Of a stretch of 34,642 nucleotides of DNA, positions 25,529 to 33,539 are shown one piece after another (position 1 is the stretch's first letter; every line of letters begins with the position of its first letter). The translations under genes and the position numbers were made by a program. Source of the stretch: Gammaproteobacteria bacterium (lineage in GTDB: Bacteria > Pseudomonadota > Gammaproteobacteria > Competibacterales > Competibacteraceae); contig PWUP01000090.1 in assembly GCA_003562535.1 (NCBI GenBank), positions 1 through 34,642 of the forward strand, written 5' to 3'. Under the pieces are notes generated by a model. The model did not search any database and was not told the DNA's origin. It was given only the letters and a program-made list of their open reading frames with translations.

Positions 25529-26449
25529 ATGGTGTACGACCCCAAAACATTTCAGGGCATGATTCTAGCCCTGCAGGATTACTGGTCTGAGCAAGGCTGT
25601 GTCCTAGTCCAACCCTATGATATGGAGGTGGGTGCGGGTACATTCCACCCGGCTACCTTTTTACGGGCTATCGGCCCTGAGCCGTGGAGTTCGGCCTATG
25701 TACAGCCTTCACGCCGTCCTACCGATGGCCGCTACGGCGAAAACCCCAACCGCTTACAGCATTATTATCAATATCAAGTGGTGATTAAGCCGTCACCGAT
25801 TAATTTACAAGAACTGTATCTAGCCTCACTGTACCGTCTTGGCATCGACCCGCTGATTCATGATATCCGCTTTGTCGAGGATAACTGGGAATCACCGACT
25901 TTGGGCGCTTGGGGATTGGGCTGGGAAGTATGGCTTAACGGTATGGAGATCACGCAGTTTACCTATTTCCAACAAGCCGGGGGATTGGATTGTCGGCCAG
26001 TGATGGGTGAATTAACCTATGGTTTGGAGCGCATCGCCATGTACTTACAGGGCGTGGAAAGCGTGTTTGATTTGGTATGGACGGACGGCCCGCTAGGCCG
26101 AGTCACTTATGGCGATGTGTATCATCAAAATGAAGTCGAGCAATCACGCTACAATTTTGAATTAGCCGACACCCAAAGTTTATTTGACTGGTTTGATACC
26201 TGTGAGCGCGAAGGTGAACAACTCATTGAGCAGGGTTTACCGTTACCCGCCTACGAAATGACCTTGAAAGCCTCACACACCTTTAATTTACTCGATGCCC
26301 GCAAAGCGATTTCAGTCACTGAACGCCAACGCTATCTGCTACGGGTGCGTACCATGGCCCGCGCCGTCGCCCATAGTTACTACGCCAGTCGTGAACAACT
26401 CGGTTTTCCCATGTGTGCCAACCCGCAGGTGAATCCTGATGGCCGCTAA
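25529..26449 (+). CDS. glyQ: Glycyl-tRNA synthetase alpha subunit
   Basis: This is the catalytic alpha chain of the alpha2-beta2 bacterial glycyl-tRNA synthetase. The 306-residue class II core contains QDYWSEQGCVLVQPYDMEVGAG, PSRRPTDGRYGENPNR (motif 2 region) and ITYGLER-type motif 3 (LTYGLERIAMYLQGV). The start is uncertain by one codon: ATG at 25529 is only 3 bases from GGAGG (25521-25525), while GTG at 25532 has a more usual spacing of 6. A parS site lies just upstream. The end overlaps glyS by 11 bases. Confidence 0.96.
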   Translation: MVYDPKTFQGMILALQDYWSEQGCVLVQPYDMEVGAGTFHPATFLRAIGPEPWSSAYVQPSRRPTDGRYGENPNRLQHYYQYQVVIKPSPINLQELYLASLYRLGIDPLIHDIRFVEDNWESPTLGAWGLGWEVWLNGMEITQFTYFQQAGGLDCRPVMGELTYGLERIAMYLQGVESVFDLVWTDGPLGRVTYGDVYHQNEVEQSRYNFELADTQSLFDWFDTCEREGEQLIEQGLPLPAYEMTLKASHTFNLLDARKAISVTERQRYLLRVRTMARAVAHSYYASREQLGFPMCANPQVNPDGR

Positions 26450-28523
26450 CCCTTCCCAGACCCGTGACCTATTGTTTGAGATGGGCACTGAAGAACTTCC
26501 ACCCAATCTGGTATTCAGCCTAGCACACGCCTTACAACAGGCTATCGTGCAAGGTTTGGACAAAGCTCAGCTTGCGCATGGCGAGGCGCAGTGTTTCGCC
26601 ACCCCTCGGCGTCTGGCGGTGTGGGTGGCTGACGTAGCGACTCAGCAACCGGATCAACAGCAGGAACGCCGCGGACCTGCACTGCGAGCGGCCTTCGATG
26701 CTCAAGGCCAGCCCACTAAAGCGGCTCAGGGGTTCGCCCAATCCTGCGGAGTCAGTGTTACGCAACTGGAACGGATGGAAACCGATAAAGGCATCTGGTT
26801 AGTGCATCGGCAACAGCAGCATGGCCAAGCGGCTGAGCGGTTGATTCCTGAACTCATCACTCACGCGGTTGATGCCTTGCCCATCCCCAAACGCATGCGT
26901 TGGGGGGCAGGGGATGCCGCCTTTTCACGTCCGGTGCGTTGGCTGCTGTTATTGTTTGGCGAGCAGGTGATCCCGTTGCGGCTGTTTGCACTCGATGCAG
27001 GTTCTATCAGTTATGGCCATCGTTTTCATCACCCTGATCCACTGACCATAAGCACTGCCCGCACTTATGCCGAACAGTTACATCAGCCCGGCCAAGTGAT
27101 TGCCGATTTTGCCGAACGCCGAGCGCGTATTCATCAGCAAGTCACAGAGATTGCCGCTGCTGCGGGAGGTAAAGCCGTGGTGACTGACGCCTTGCTGGAT
27201 GAAGTGACCGCCTTAACCGAATGGCCGGTAGCGATTCTGGGGCATTTTGAGGAGCGGTTTCTGCAAGTCCCCGCTGAGGCGTTAATCACTACCATGCAAT
27301 ACCACCAGCGCTATTTTCCCGTGGTGGACGCCTCCGGTCAGCTCATGCCGTGTTTTATTGCCATCAGTAATCTCATCAGCCAAGACCCGGAGCAGGTGCG
27401 TATCGGCAATGAACGGGTGATTCGACCGCGGTTTAGCGATGCTGAATTTTTCTGGAATCAAGATCGAGCGCGTCCCCTAGCGGTACGGACGGAACGTTTA
27501 GCCACGGTGATCTTCCAGCAGCAATTGGGGACCTTGCGTGATAAATCACTGCGGGTGCAAACCTTAGCTGTGGACATTGCGCAGCAGTTGAACGCCTCAG
27601 TTGAATTCGCCCAACGAGCGGCTGAGCTGGCTAAATGTGATTTGCTGACCGATATGGTGCAGGAATTTCCTGAGCTACAGGGGGTGATGGGCAGTCATTA
27701 TGCCCGCCACGATGGCGAGCCGGACGAAGTGGCTCAAGCCCTAGAGGAACAGTACCGTCCGGCCTTTGCCGGCGATACCTTACCGCACACACCAACGGGG
27801 CAAATTTTAGCCATCGCCGAACGCTTAGATACTCTGGTGGGGATTTTTGCCATTGGCCAAGCGCCCACGGGGAACCGCGATCCTTTTGCGCTGCGACGTG
27901 CGGCATTAGGTGTCAATCGTATTTTCATCGAATGCCGTTTACCGTTAGATTGTGAAGCGTTACTGCAGAAAGCAGCACAGGCGTACACGTCAGACGTTGA
28001 TGCCGAGTCAGTCATCTCCGAGGTGTTTGACTTCATTTTTGAGCGTCTGCGTGCTTATTATCAGGAACGTGAGGTCAGTGGTGATTTATTTGCCGCAGTA
28101 TTAGCCAATCGCCCGACTCAACCCTTAGATTTTGACCGGCGCTTGCAGGCCGTCAGTGCCTTTAGGGAATTACCCGAAGCGGCTGACCTGATTGCGGCGA
28201 ATAAACGGATTCGCAATATTCTGCGTAAAGTGCCAGGCCCGTTACCGGCTGAACCCGATGCGGCCATGCTCTACGAACCGGTAGAACAAACCCTATTGAC
28301 TCGGATGACTCAGATTACCCCCAGCGTCTCTGCACAGTTAGCACAAGCCGACTATGCCGCTGCGTTAAGTCAACTGGCTACACTGCGTGATCCCGTCGAT
28401 CAGTTTTTTGAGCACGTCATGGTGATGGCCGATGACATCGCGGTACGCAATAATCGCCTGGCACTGTTAGCGCAACTGGATGCGCTATTCAATCAGGTGG
28501 CCGATTTGTCACGCTTGCGTTGA
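26439..28523 (+). CDS. glyS: Glycyl-tRNA synthetase beta subunit
   Basis: The beta chain binds tRNA-Gly and is needed for charging. The 694-residue protein opens with the family start LLFEMGTEELPP. It contains HD-like and PVRWLLLLFGEQVIPL segments, the ITTMQYHQRYFPVVD core and a C-terminal DALR-type anticodon-binding helical domain (VMVMADDIAVRNNRLALLAQL). It overlaps glyQ by 11 bases, implying coupled translation. The order glyQ-glyS-gmhB-plsC matches the origin-proximal block of Pseudomonas. Confidence 0.96.
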   Translation: MAANPSQTRDLLFEMGTEELPPNLVFSLAHALQQAIVQGLDKAQLAHGEAQCFATPRRLAVWVADVATQQPDQQQERRGPALRAAFDAQGQPTKAAQGFAQSCGVSVTQLERMETDKGIWLVHRQQQHGQAAERLIPELITHAVDALPIPKRMRWGAGDAAFSRPVRWLLLLFGEQVIPLRLFALDAGSISYGHRFHHPDPLTISTARTYAEQLHQPGQVIADFAERRARIHQQVTEIAAAAGGKAVVTDALLDEVTALTEWPVAILGHFEERFLQVPAEALITTMQYHQRYFPVVDASGQLMPCFIAISNLISQDPEQVRIGNERVIRPRFSDAEFFWNQDRARPLAVRTERLATVIFQQQLGTLRDKSLRVQTLAVDIAQQLNASVEFAQRAAELAKCDLLTDMVQEFPELQGVMGSHYARHDGEPDEVAQALEEQYRPAFAGDTLPHTPTGQILAIAERLDTLVGIFAIGQAPTGNRDPFALRRAALGVNRIFIECRLPLDCEALLQKAAQAYTSDVDAESVISEVFDFIFERLRAYYQEREVSGDLFAAVLANRPTQPLDFDRRLQAVSAFRELPEAADLIAANKRIRNILRKVPGPLPAEPDAAMLYEPVEQTLLTRMTQITPSVSAQLAQADYAAALSQLATLRDPVDQFFEHVMVMADDIAVRNNRLALLAQLDALFNQVADLSRLR

Positions 28524-28533
28524 GTAGTGTGCT

Positions 28534-29076
28534 GTGAAACTGGCCGTATTAGGTCGTGATGGCGTCATCAACCATGCCGCACCGGAGATTATCCGACGAC
28601 CGGAAGATTGGCACCCTTATCCTGGTAGTCTCGAAGCCATTGCCCGCTTAAACCGAGCGGATTACTTGGTGGTAGTGGCGACCAATCAGCCGGGTATCGC
28701 TCAAGGGTTGATTGATATGGACAGCCTCAATCGTATTCATGAACGGATGCAGCAACAACTGCGCCGCTGTGGTGGCTCCTTGGATGCGATCTTTTTTTGC
28801 CCTGCAGACGATGATACCCATCCTGATCGTAAACCTAACCCCGGTTTACTACTGGCCATTGCTCAACGTTTCGGTGTGGCTTTGGAGAATGTTCCCGTCA
28901 TCGGCGACTGCCTTAAAGATATTCGCGCCGCTCAAGCGGTGCATGCTCAACCCTTACTGGTATTAACCGGCGAAGGCGAGCTGACGGCGGCACGGCTACC
29001 TGAACGCTGCATACCCGTGTTCACCGATTTAGCAGCGGCTGTGGATTATTGTCTTAAAACCGAGGGGCAGGATTAA
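28534..29076 (+). CDS. GmhB-like HAD phosphatase with degenerate active site
   Basis: This 180-residue HAD-superfamily protein is most like D-glycero-beta-D-manno-heptose-1,7-bisphosphate 7-phosphatase (LPS heptose synthesis). It starts with GTG at 28534. The N-terminal motif that should read LDRDGVIN is LGRDGVIN: the nucleophile Asp is Gly7 (codon GGT), while the acid/base Asp9 is kept. Motif II ATNQPGIAQG (49-58), Lys100 (RKPNPG) and motif IV GDCLKD (124-129) are present. The zinc loop, normally CPH...CxCRKP, is CPADDDTHPDRKP, so three of four ligands are changed. It therefore may be inactive, regulatory or altered in chemistry. It overlaps the acyltransferase gene by one base. Confidence 0.82.
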   Translation: MKLAVLGRDGVINHAAPEIIRRPEDWHPYPGSLEAIARLNRADYLVVVATNQPGIAQGLIDMDSLNRIHERMQQQLRRCGGSLDAIFFCPADDDTHPDRKPNPGLLLAIAQRFGVALENVPVIGDCLKDIRAAQAVHAQPLLVLTGEGELTAARLPERCIPVFTDLAAAVDYCLKTEGQD

Positions 29077-29822
29077 TGTCAACGCGGCAACACATCAATT
29101 TAGTGATAAGAGCCTTAGTCTTTTATAGCGGGATGCTGGTCTCTGGTATCCTCATTGGCGCAGTCATCCTAGTGTTTGGATTATGGCGCCCAACATGGAG
29201 CTATGCCCTGTCACAAATGTGGTGCCGTTGGCAAATTGAGTGGCTACGCTGCATCTGTGGTGTGGATTACCAAGTCAGTGGTTGGGATAATGTCCCAGAT
29301 GAACCGGTTGTGATCTTAGCCAAACACCAATCAGCTTGGGAGACGCTGTTTTTACACTCACGTTTACCCCCTGTGGCGTGGGTGCTTAAACGCGAATTAT
29401 TGTGGATTCCTCTGTTCGGTTGGGCAATGACAATGATCGGCCCTATCGCCATCAACCGCAAAGCAGCCAGCTCGGCAATCAGTAAAATTATTGAACAAGG
29501 TCAGCAGGCGTTAGCGCAAGGTCGCAGCGTCGTAGTATTCCCAGAAGGCACCCGCTCAGCACCCGGTCAGCGCGGGCGCTATAAATTAGGTGGGGCTCGT
29601 TTAGCGGCACGCAGTGGTTATCCCGTGGTGCCGATTGCCCATAATGCGGGTGAATTCTGGCGACGCCAGGGCTTTATCAAAACACCAGGCACGGTTCACG
29701 TCGTGGTCGGCCCATTGATTCCGACCCAAGGACTGAGCGCCCAACAAATTAACCAACAGGCTGAGGAGTGGATCGAGCAAACCATGCTAACACTGCCAGC
29801 CGCTCGCTCTGATGAATTATAG
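29076..29822 (+). CDS. 1-acyl-sn-glycerol-3-phosphate acyltransferase family protein (PlsC/LptA-like)
   Basis: This 248-residue membrane-associated acyltransferase probably makes phosphatidic acid from lysophosphatidic acid. It has an N-terminal membrane segment (about 10-36). The catalytic block AKHQSAWET contains His84 and the acidic residue Glu89 in place of the commoner Asp (HX4E), a variant I recall from proteobacterial LptA-type enzymes. Motif III FPEGTRSAPG lies near residues 155-164, and the VVPIAHNAGEFW segment follows. It is translationally coupled to the gmhB-like gene (TAATG). Two parS-type sites lie just after it. Confidence 0.88.
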   Translation: MSTRQHINLVIRALVFYSGMLVSGILIGAVILVFGLWRPTWSYALSQMWCRWQIEWLRCICGVDYQVSGWDNVPDEPVVILAKHQSAWETLFLHSRLPPVAWVLKRELLWIPLFGWAMTMIGPIAINRKAASSAISKIIEQGQQALAQGRSVVVFPEGTRSAPGQRGRYKLGGARLAARSGYPVVPIAHNAGEFWRRQGFIKTPGTVHVVVGPLIPTQGLSAQQINQQAEEWIEQTMLTLPAARSDEL

Positions 29823-29848
29823 GTACGATAGCTTTATCGGGCAGTGAA

Positions 29849-29864
29849 TGTTTCACGTGAAACA
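29849..29864. other. parS centromere site, copy 2
   Basis: Perfect TGTTTCACGTGAAACA in the 62-base gap between the convergent plsC-like gene and ruvB. It is only 4 bases from the next copy, so two ParB dimers could load side by side. Confidence 0.93.
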
Positions 29865-29867
29865 TCT

Positions 29868-29883
29868 GGTTTCACGTGAAACC
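29868..29883. other. parS-like site, copy 3 (outer bases altered)
   Basis: GGTTTCACGTGAAACC keeps the 14-bp palindromic core of parS, but its outermost T/A pair is G/C. Adjacent to copy 2. It is probably a weaker ParB site. Confidence 0.75.
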
Positions 29884-29884
29884 A

Positions 29885-30925
29885 CTATGGATCAAATAAG
29901 GGCTGTTGTTGATGTTCAGGGCGCTGGGGTTCGGGCAAACCTAAAACCCGATAAGCGTATTGTGTCGCCAGTCGCCCGCGTGGGGTACGCATCAAATAGC
30001 CCTGTTGTAATAAATACGGCTCTAAAACATCTTCAATCGTACCGCGTTCTTCACCCAGTGCTGCCCCTAGGGTATCCAAACCCACCGGCCCACCGGCAAA
30101 CTTATCAATAATCAAACGCAGCAAGCGGCGATCTAACTCATCAAAACCACACTCATCGACTTTCAACATACGCAGCGCTTGCTGTGCTACCTCGCGGGTA
30201 ATCTGGTTATCCGCCCGCACTTGAGCATAATCCCGCACCCGGCGCAGCAGACGATTAGCAATCCGTGGTGTACCGCGTGAACGTCGCCCGATTTCCGCCG
30301 CACCGAGTGGTTCCGCCGCCACATTTAAAATGGCCGCTGACCGTTGGACAATGGAGGTCAGTTCAGCCTCGGTATAAAACTCCAAGCGCTGGACAATACC
30401 GAAACGATCACGCAGTGGCGAGGTTAATAACCCCGCACGAGTCGTCGCACCGACCAAAGTAAATGGGGGAAGATCCAGTTTAATCGACCGCGCAGAGGGG
30501 CCTTCACCAATCATAATATCGAGCTGATAATCCTCCATGGCAGGATATAACACCTCTTCGACCACGGGGCTGAGACGATGGATTTCATCGATAAACAGTA
30601 CATCATGCGGTTCAAGATTCGTCAGCAAAGCAGCCAAATCACCCGGGCGTTCCAATACTGGCCCCGAGGTTTGACGCAAACTCGCGCCTAGTTCAGCCGC
30701 GATAATATGAGCCAGCGTGGTTTTGCCCAAGCCTGGCGGACCGAACAATAACACATGATCCAAAGCCTCTTGGCGTGCCACGGCGGCATGAATAAAAATC
30801 TCTAACTGCTCGCGCAGCACGGCCTGGCCCACATAATCAGCCAGGCGCTTGGGGCGAATGGCTCGATCCAGTGAAACATCATCACTGGCGGCTTCTGCTG
30901 AAATCAAGCGTTCCGAAGGGGTCAT
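29885..30925 (-). CDS. ruvB: Holliday junction branch-migration ATPase RuvB
   Basis: RuvB is the hexameric AAA+ motor that drives branch migration of Holliday junctions with RuvA. The 346-residue protein has Walker A GPPGLGKTT (62-70), Walker B DEIHRLSP (113-120), the sensor segment VGATTRAGLLTSPLRDRFG and a C-terminal winged-helix domain (GPVGLDTLGAALGEERGTIEDV). The ATG overlaps the ruvA stop by 4 bases. It ends the yebC-ruvA-ruvB operon and faces the parS pair. Confidence 0.97.
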   Translation of the reverse strand: MTPSERLISAEAASDDVSLDRAIRPKRLADYVGQAVLREQLEIFIHAAVARQEALDHVLLFGPPGLGKTTLAHIIAAELGASLRQTSGPVLERPGDLAALLTNLEPHDVLFIDEIHRLSPVVEEVLYPAMEDYQLDIMIGEGPSARSIKLDLPPFTLVGATTRAGLLTSPLRDRFGIVQRLEFYTEAELTSIVQRSAAILNVAAEPLGAAEIGRRSRGTPRIANRLLRRVRDYAQVRADNQITREVAQQALRMLKVDECGFDELDRRLLRLIIDKFAGGPVGLDTLGAALGEERGTIEDVLEPYLLQQGYLMRTPRGRLATQYAYRVLGLPEPQRPEHQQQPLFDP

Positions 30926-31530
30926 CGTTTCACCGTGGCTTGTAGGGCTTGGCGGATAATTTGATCGCTGCTGAGATCGGTACTCTCGATGGCTTTCACC
31001 ATGCGGGCCGCATCCACCGGTTTATAGCCTAAAGTGACTAAGGCACTGATGGCATCTTCAATGGGATCGGGACGCGGGGCCAGCCCAGATTCCGAGCGCG
31101 GTGCTCCACTGCTGACGCCCGCCTCGGGCGCTTGCAGGCGATCACGCATTTCCACCACTAAACGCTCTGCTGTGCGTTTACCAATACCAGGCAAACGCAT
31201 CAATGTGGCCGTATCACCTTCTTGGATGCACCGCGCAAAGGTTTGGGCATTCATGCCGGATAAAATCAGCAATGCGAGTTTCGCGCCCACGCCGGTTACC
31301 CGAATTAGACTGCGAAACAAGCTGCGTTCTTCTAAATCCGTAAAACCGTAAAGCAGATGCGCATCATCGCGCACAGCCAAATGGGTGTAGAGGGTGGCCT
31401 CTTCACCCACATTAGGCAGTTCGCCGAACGTAGTCAGCGACCCCTCCAGTTCATAAGCCACCCCGCCGACATCCACCATCACCCACGGCGGTTGTTTGAG
31501 TAGCACCTGACCGCGCAACCGCCCGATCAC
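30922..31530 (-). CDS. ruvA: Holliday junction DNA helicase subunit RuvA
   Basis: RuvA binds four-way junctions and recruits RuvB. The 202-residue protein has the OB-fold N-terminus (MIGRLRGQVLLKQPPWVMVDVGGVAYEL), two helix-hairpin-helix motifs (VTGVGAKLALLIL and LPGIGKRTAERLVVEM), and a C-terminal RuvB-binding domain (DAISALVTLGYKPVDAARMV). It starts with GTG at 31530, overlapping the yebC stop by 4 bases. In most gammaproteobacteria ruvC sits between yebC and ruvA; here there is no space for it. Confidence 0.96.
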   Translation of the reverse strand: MIGRLRGQVLLKQPPWVMVDVGGVAYELEGSLTTFGELPNVGEEATLYTHLAVRDDAHLLYGFTDLEERSLFRSLIRVTGVGAKLALLILSGMNAQTFARCIQEGDTATLMRLPGIGKRTAERLVVEMRDRLQAPEAGVSSGAPRSESGLAPRPDPIEDAISALVTLGYKPVDAARMVKAIESTDLSSDQIIRQALQATVKR

Positions 31531-32273
31531 GCCAGTTCCGCCAGTACGTCGTCGGAAAACTCGGCGTTGGAATACACATTCTGGGTGTCGTCTAACTCCT
31601 CTAGCAGATCGAGCAGCTTCAACGCTTTCTGAGCGTCTTCGCCTTCCAGTGCGGCACTACTTTGAGCGCGCAAAGTGATTTCAGCATTCTCAGGCATCAG
31701 CTCAGCCGCCAGCATGGCCTGCTTCACCTGTTCGAAATCAGCAGGCACTGTGAGCACTTCGACTGAACCGTCTTCGCTACTGATGACATCTTCAGCGCCG
31801 GCTTCTAAGGCAACTTCCATAATCCGGTCTTCATCGCTGTCTGGAGGAAAACCAATCACCCCCCGTTCATCGAATTGAAACGCCACCGAGCCGCTTGTCC
31901 CCAGATTGCCACCGCATTTGGAAAAAACATGTCGCACTTCAGCCACCGCACGGTTACGATTATCCGTCATGCAATCGACAATGACTGCCATACCGCCTGG
32001 CCCATAACCCTCATAGCGAATCTCTTCGTATTCAACCCCGTCGAGTTCTCCGGCACCGCGTTTAATCGCCCGTTCAATGGTATCTTTAGGCATATTAGCG
32101 GCTAAGGCTTTGTCCATTGCTAAGCGCAAACGAGGATTAGATTCGGGATCAGAGCCTCCCATCCGACTCGCCACGGTGATTTCCCGAATCATCCGAGTGA
32201 ACACTTTACCTCGCTTAGCGTCTTGGGCTTTTTTGCGGTGTTGAATATTCGCCCATTTACTGTGTCCTGCCAT
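31527..32273 (-). CDS. yebC: YebC/PmpR family protein
   Basis: This 248-residue full-length member of the YebC family has the hallmark N-terminus MAGHSKWANIQHRKKAQDAKRG and the YEGYGPGGMAVIVDCMTDNRNR block. Members have been described as transcriptional regulators and, more recently, as translation factors that relieve ribosome stalling at proline-rich stretches. GAGG about 7 bases upstream supports the ATG. It heads the yebC-ruvA-ruvB operon. Confidence 0.95.
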   Translation of the reverse strand: MAGHSKWANIQHRKKAQDAKRGKVFTRMIREITVASRMGGSDPESNPRLRLAMDKALAANMPKDTIERAIKRGAGELDGVEYEEIRYEGYGPGGMAVIVDCMTDNRNRAVAEVRHVFSKCGGNLGTSGSVAFQFDERGVIGFPPDSDEDRIMEVALEAGAEDVISSEDGSVEVLTVPADFEQVKQAMLAAELMPENAEITLRAQSSAALEGEDAQKALKLLDLLEELDDTQNVYSNAEFSDDVLAELA

Positions 32274-32356
32274 CGCTTATCCTCACAACATCATTGAAAG
32301 TGTGAATATTACCATTGGCGGCGCTGTTTATGCTGAAAGCGTCCGTGATCATTCAG

Positions 32357-32391
32357 TCCCCTCACCCCAACCCTCTCCCAAAGGAGTGGGC
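32357..32391. repeat. Degenerate REP-like sequence (ccctcaccccaaccctctccc family)
   Basis: The string cccctcaccccaaccctctc at 32358-32377 resembles an extragenic repeat seen in many proteobacterial genomes, where it is followed by a matching ggGAGaGGG arm. Here the second arm is eroded (aaaggagtggg), giving a weak hairpin. It lies in the 193-base gap between yebC and the hydrolase gene, which otherwise holds only a parS site. Family membership is from memory. Confidence 0.4.
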
Positions 32392-32441
32392 GTTTAAGGC
32401 CGGGGTCTGAACGCTTACGCGACCGAACGGCGCCCATTGAT

Positions 32442-32457
32442 TGTTTCACGTGAAACA
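32442..32457. other. parS centromere site, copy 4
   Basis: Perfect TGTTTCACGTGAAACA in the gap upstream of yebC and 9 bases beyond the end of the hydrolase gene. It extends the parS cluster to nearly 7 kb. Confidence 0.93.
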
Positions 32458-32466
32458 ATGGCCACC

Positions 32467-33096
32467 CTACTCATGCTGAAAGCGCCCCCTACGCAAGAAA
32501 GCCAAGACTTGTTGCCCCGCCGTTGGATTAAACAGCATGCCCGCATGACTGCAGTCGATACAAATATGGTCACTTTGCCCAAGGCAATACGTCTCAGCCA
32601 CGGTTACGGTGCCATCATGCGGTGCCGTCAAGGGCGCCAATACACTGCCAATGCCGTAACCGCTGTTGCCGGCCACTGATCCGAGCTCACGGTCTGATGG
32701 CCACGGCGGCACATCGCCGAGCAAGCCTTGGTGACGACTGGCACCGAGTAACCAGTCACCGTATCCATAACGCTGTACATGAGTGGCTACCGTACTGCCC
32801 TGATGCGGGGTGCCCAGAGTGACCGAGCGACCTGGGGGCAAATGGGATGAATAAGCCGCCATGACATGACGCAGCACCAACCCCCCCAAGCTGTGAGCGA
32901 CATAATGAGCATGGCTATGGGACTGTCGCAACACCTGTTCGAACAGCCGTTCGGCACTGGCTGCGGGCGTGTGTGATACGCTAGCATGGTTGAATAAAAT
33001 CGGTTGAAACCCGTGCTGGCGCAAATACTGAGCCAAGGGCAGCATGACGACACCATGTAAGTACAGTCCATGCAAAATATAAACGGGCGCTGACAT
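32467..33096 (-). CDS. Small alpha/beta-hydrolase, lipase/acyl-esterase-like
   Basis: This 209-residue single-domain hydrolase has the oxyanion start VYILHGLYLHG (5-15), the nucleophile elbow AHSLGG with Ser69, LGTPHQGS (95-102), and a plausible triad with Asp162 (PHDGTV) and His185 (CSHAGM). The fold resembles PGAP1/lipase-class proteins. The substrate is unknown; acyl esters or lipids are likely. There is no signal peptide, so it is probably cytoplasmic. It starts 6 bases after the nudB stop, so the two are co-transcribed. The 3' end nearly abuts parS copy 4. Confidence 0.78.
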   Translation of the reverse strand: MSAPVYILHGLYLHGVVMLPLAQYLRQHGFQPILFNHASVSHTPAASAERLFEQVLRQSHSHAHYVAHSLGGLVLRHVMAAYSSHLPPGRSVTLGTPHQGSTVATHVQRYGYGDWLLGASRHQGLLGDVPPWPSDRELGSVAGNSGYGIGSVLAPLTAPHDGTVTVAETYCLGQSDHICIDCSHAGMLFNPTAGQQVLAFLRRGRFQHE

Positions 33097-33102
33097 CGGT
33101 GA

Positions 33103-33537
33103 CTACTCAGGTACCCAAGTTAAAATCGCCGCCCGATTCGTCCACGAGCCCGTGCGCTGCGCCGCCTCTGCCCGTGATAGCCAGATGAAGGCGCTATGTT
33201 CTTGAGGATTCAGGGTGATGGCCACCGGATGCGGTAAACACAGTCGGAATACATGTTCGCGGTTCACTGTCACGTCAGGAGGATAACGGCATTGCCATGG
33301 GGGTTGAATTAAAAACTCGTGAAAGCACTGACAGTCATTAAGACCCGCCGCGCTTAAACCGGTTTCCTCTTGCAATTCGCGTTGCGCAGTGAGCAGAGGG
33401 TTGGTTTCATCCCAATACATACTGCCGGTCACCGATTGCCAGAAGTGCTGCGGGTGTTGGCGCTGCAGTAATAACACTTGAGCGCAAACGGTGTACACTA
33501 CGACTAGAACTGATTCAGGCCGCTTATATTGATCCAT
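33103..33537 (-). CDS. nudB: Dihydroneopterin triphosphate diphosphatase NudB
   Basis: NudB removes pyrophosphate from dihydroneopterin triphosphate in folate synthesis. The 144-residue Nudix protein starts YKRPESVLVVVYT and has HFWQSVTGS, the Nudix box with RELQEETGL, a RYPPDVTVNREHVF segment and a C-terminal SWTNRAAI, all matching the NudB layout. The first part of the Nudix box is one residue longer than the textbook spacing, which I recall from some NudB proteins. It is upstream of the hydrolase in a two-gene operon. The ATG lies 2 bases from that of the divergent lipoprotein gene. Confidence 0.88.
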   Translation of the reverse strand: MDQYKRPESVLVVVYTVCAQVLLLQRQHPQHFWQSVTGSMYWDETNPLLTAQRELQEETGLSAAGLNDCQCFHEFLIQPPWQCRYPPDVTVNREHVFRLCLPHPVAITLNPQEHSAFIWLSRAEAAQRTGSWTNRAAILTWVPE

Positions 33538-33539
33538 CG

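Noticed and set aside
29848..30111. Plus-strand open frame beginning at the parS pair
   Set aside because: It is the shadow of ruvB read on the opposite strand, and its start lies in the parS palindrome.
32330..32484. 12-bp direct repeat atgctgaaagcg at 32330 and 32473
   Set aside because: Only two short copies, no target duplication or mobile gene between them; could be chance or a minor duplication of the hydrolase 3' end.
33361..33440. Nudix box of nudB with one extra residue, taken as a defect
   Set aside because: The spacing change sits in the loop before the conserved REL-EE helix, and I recall the same length in other NudB proteins; all catalytic glutamates are present.
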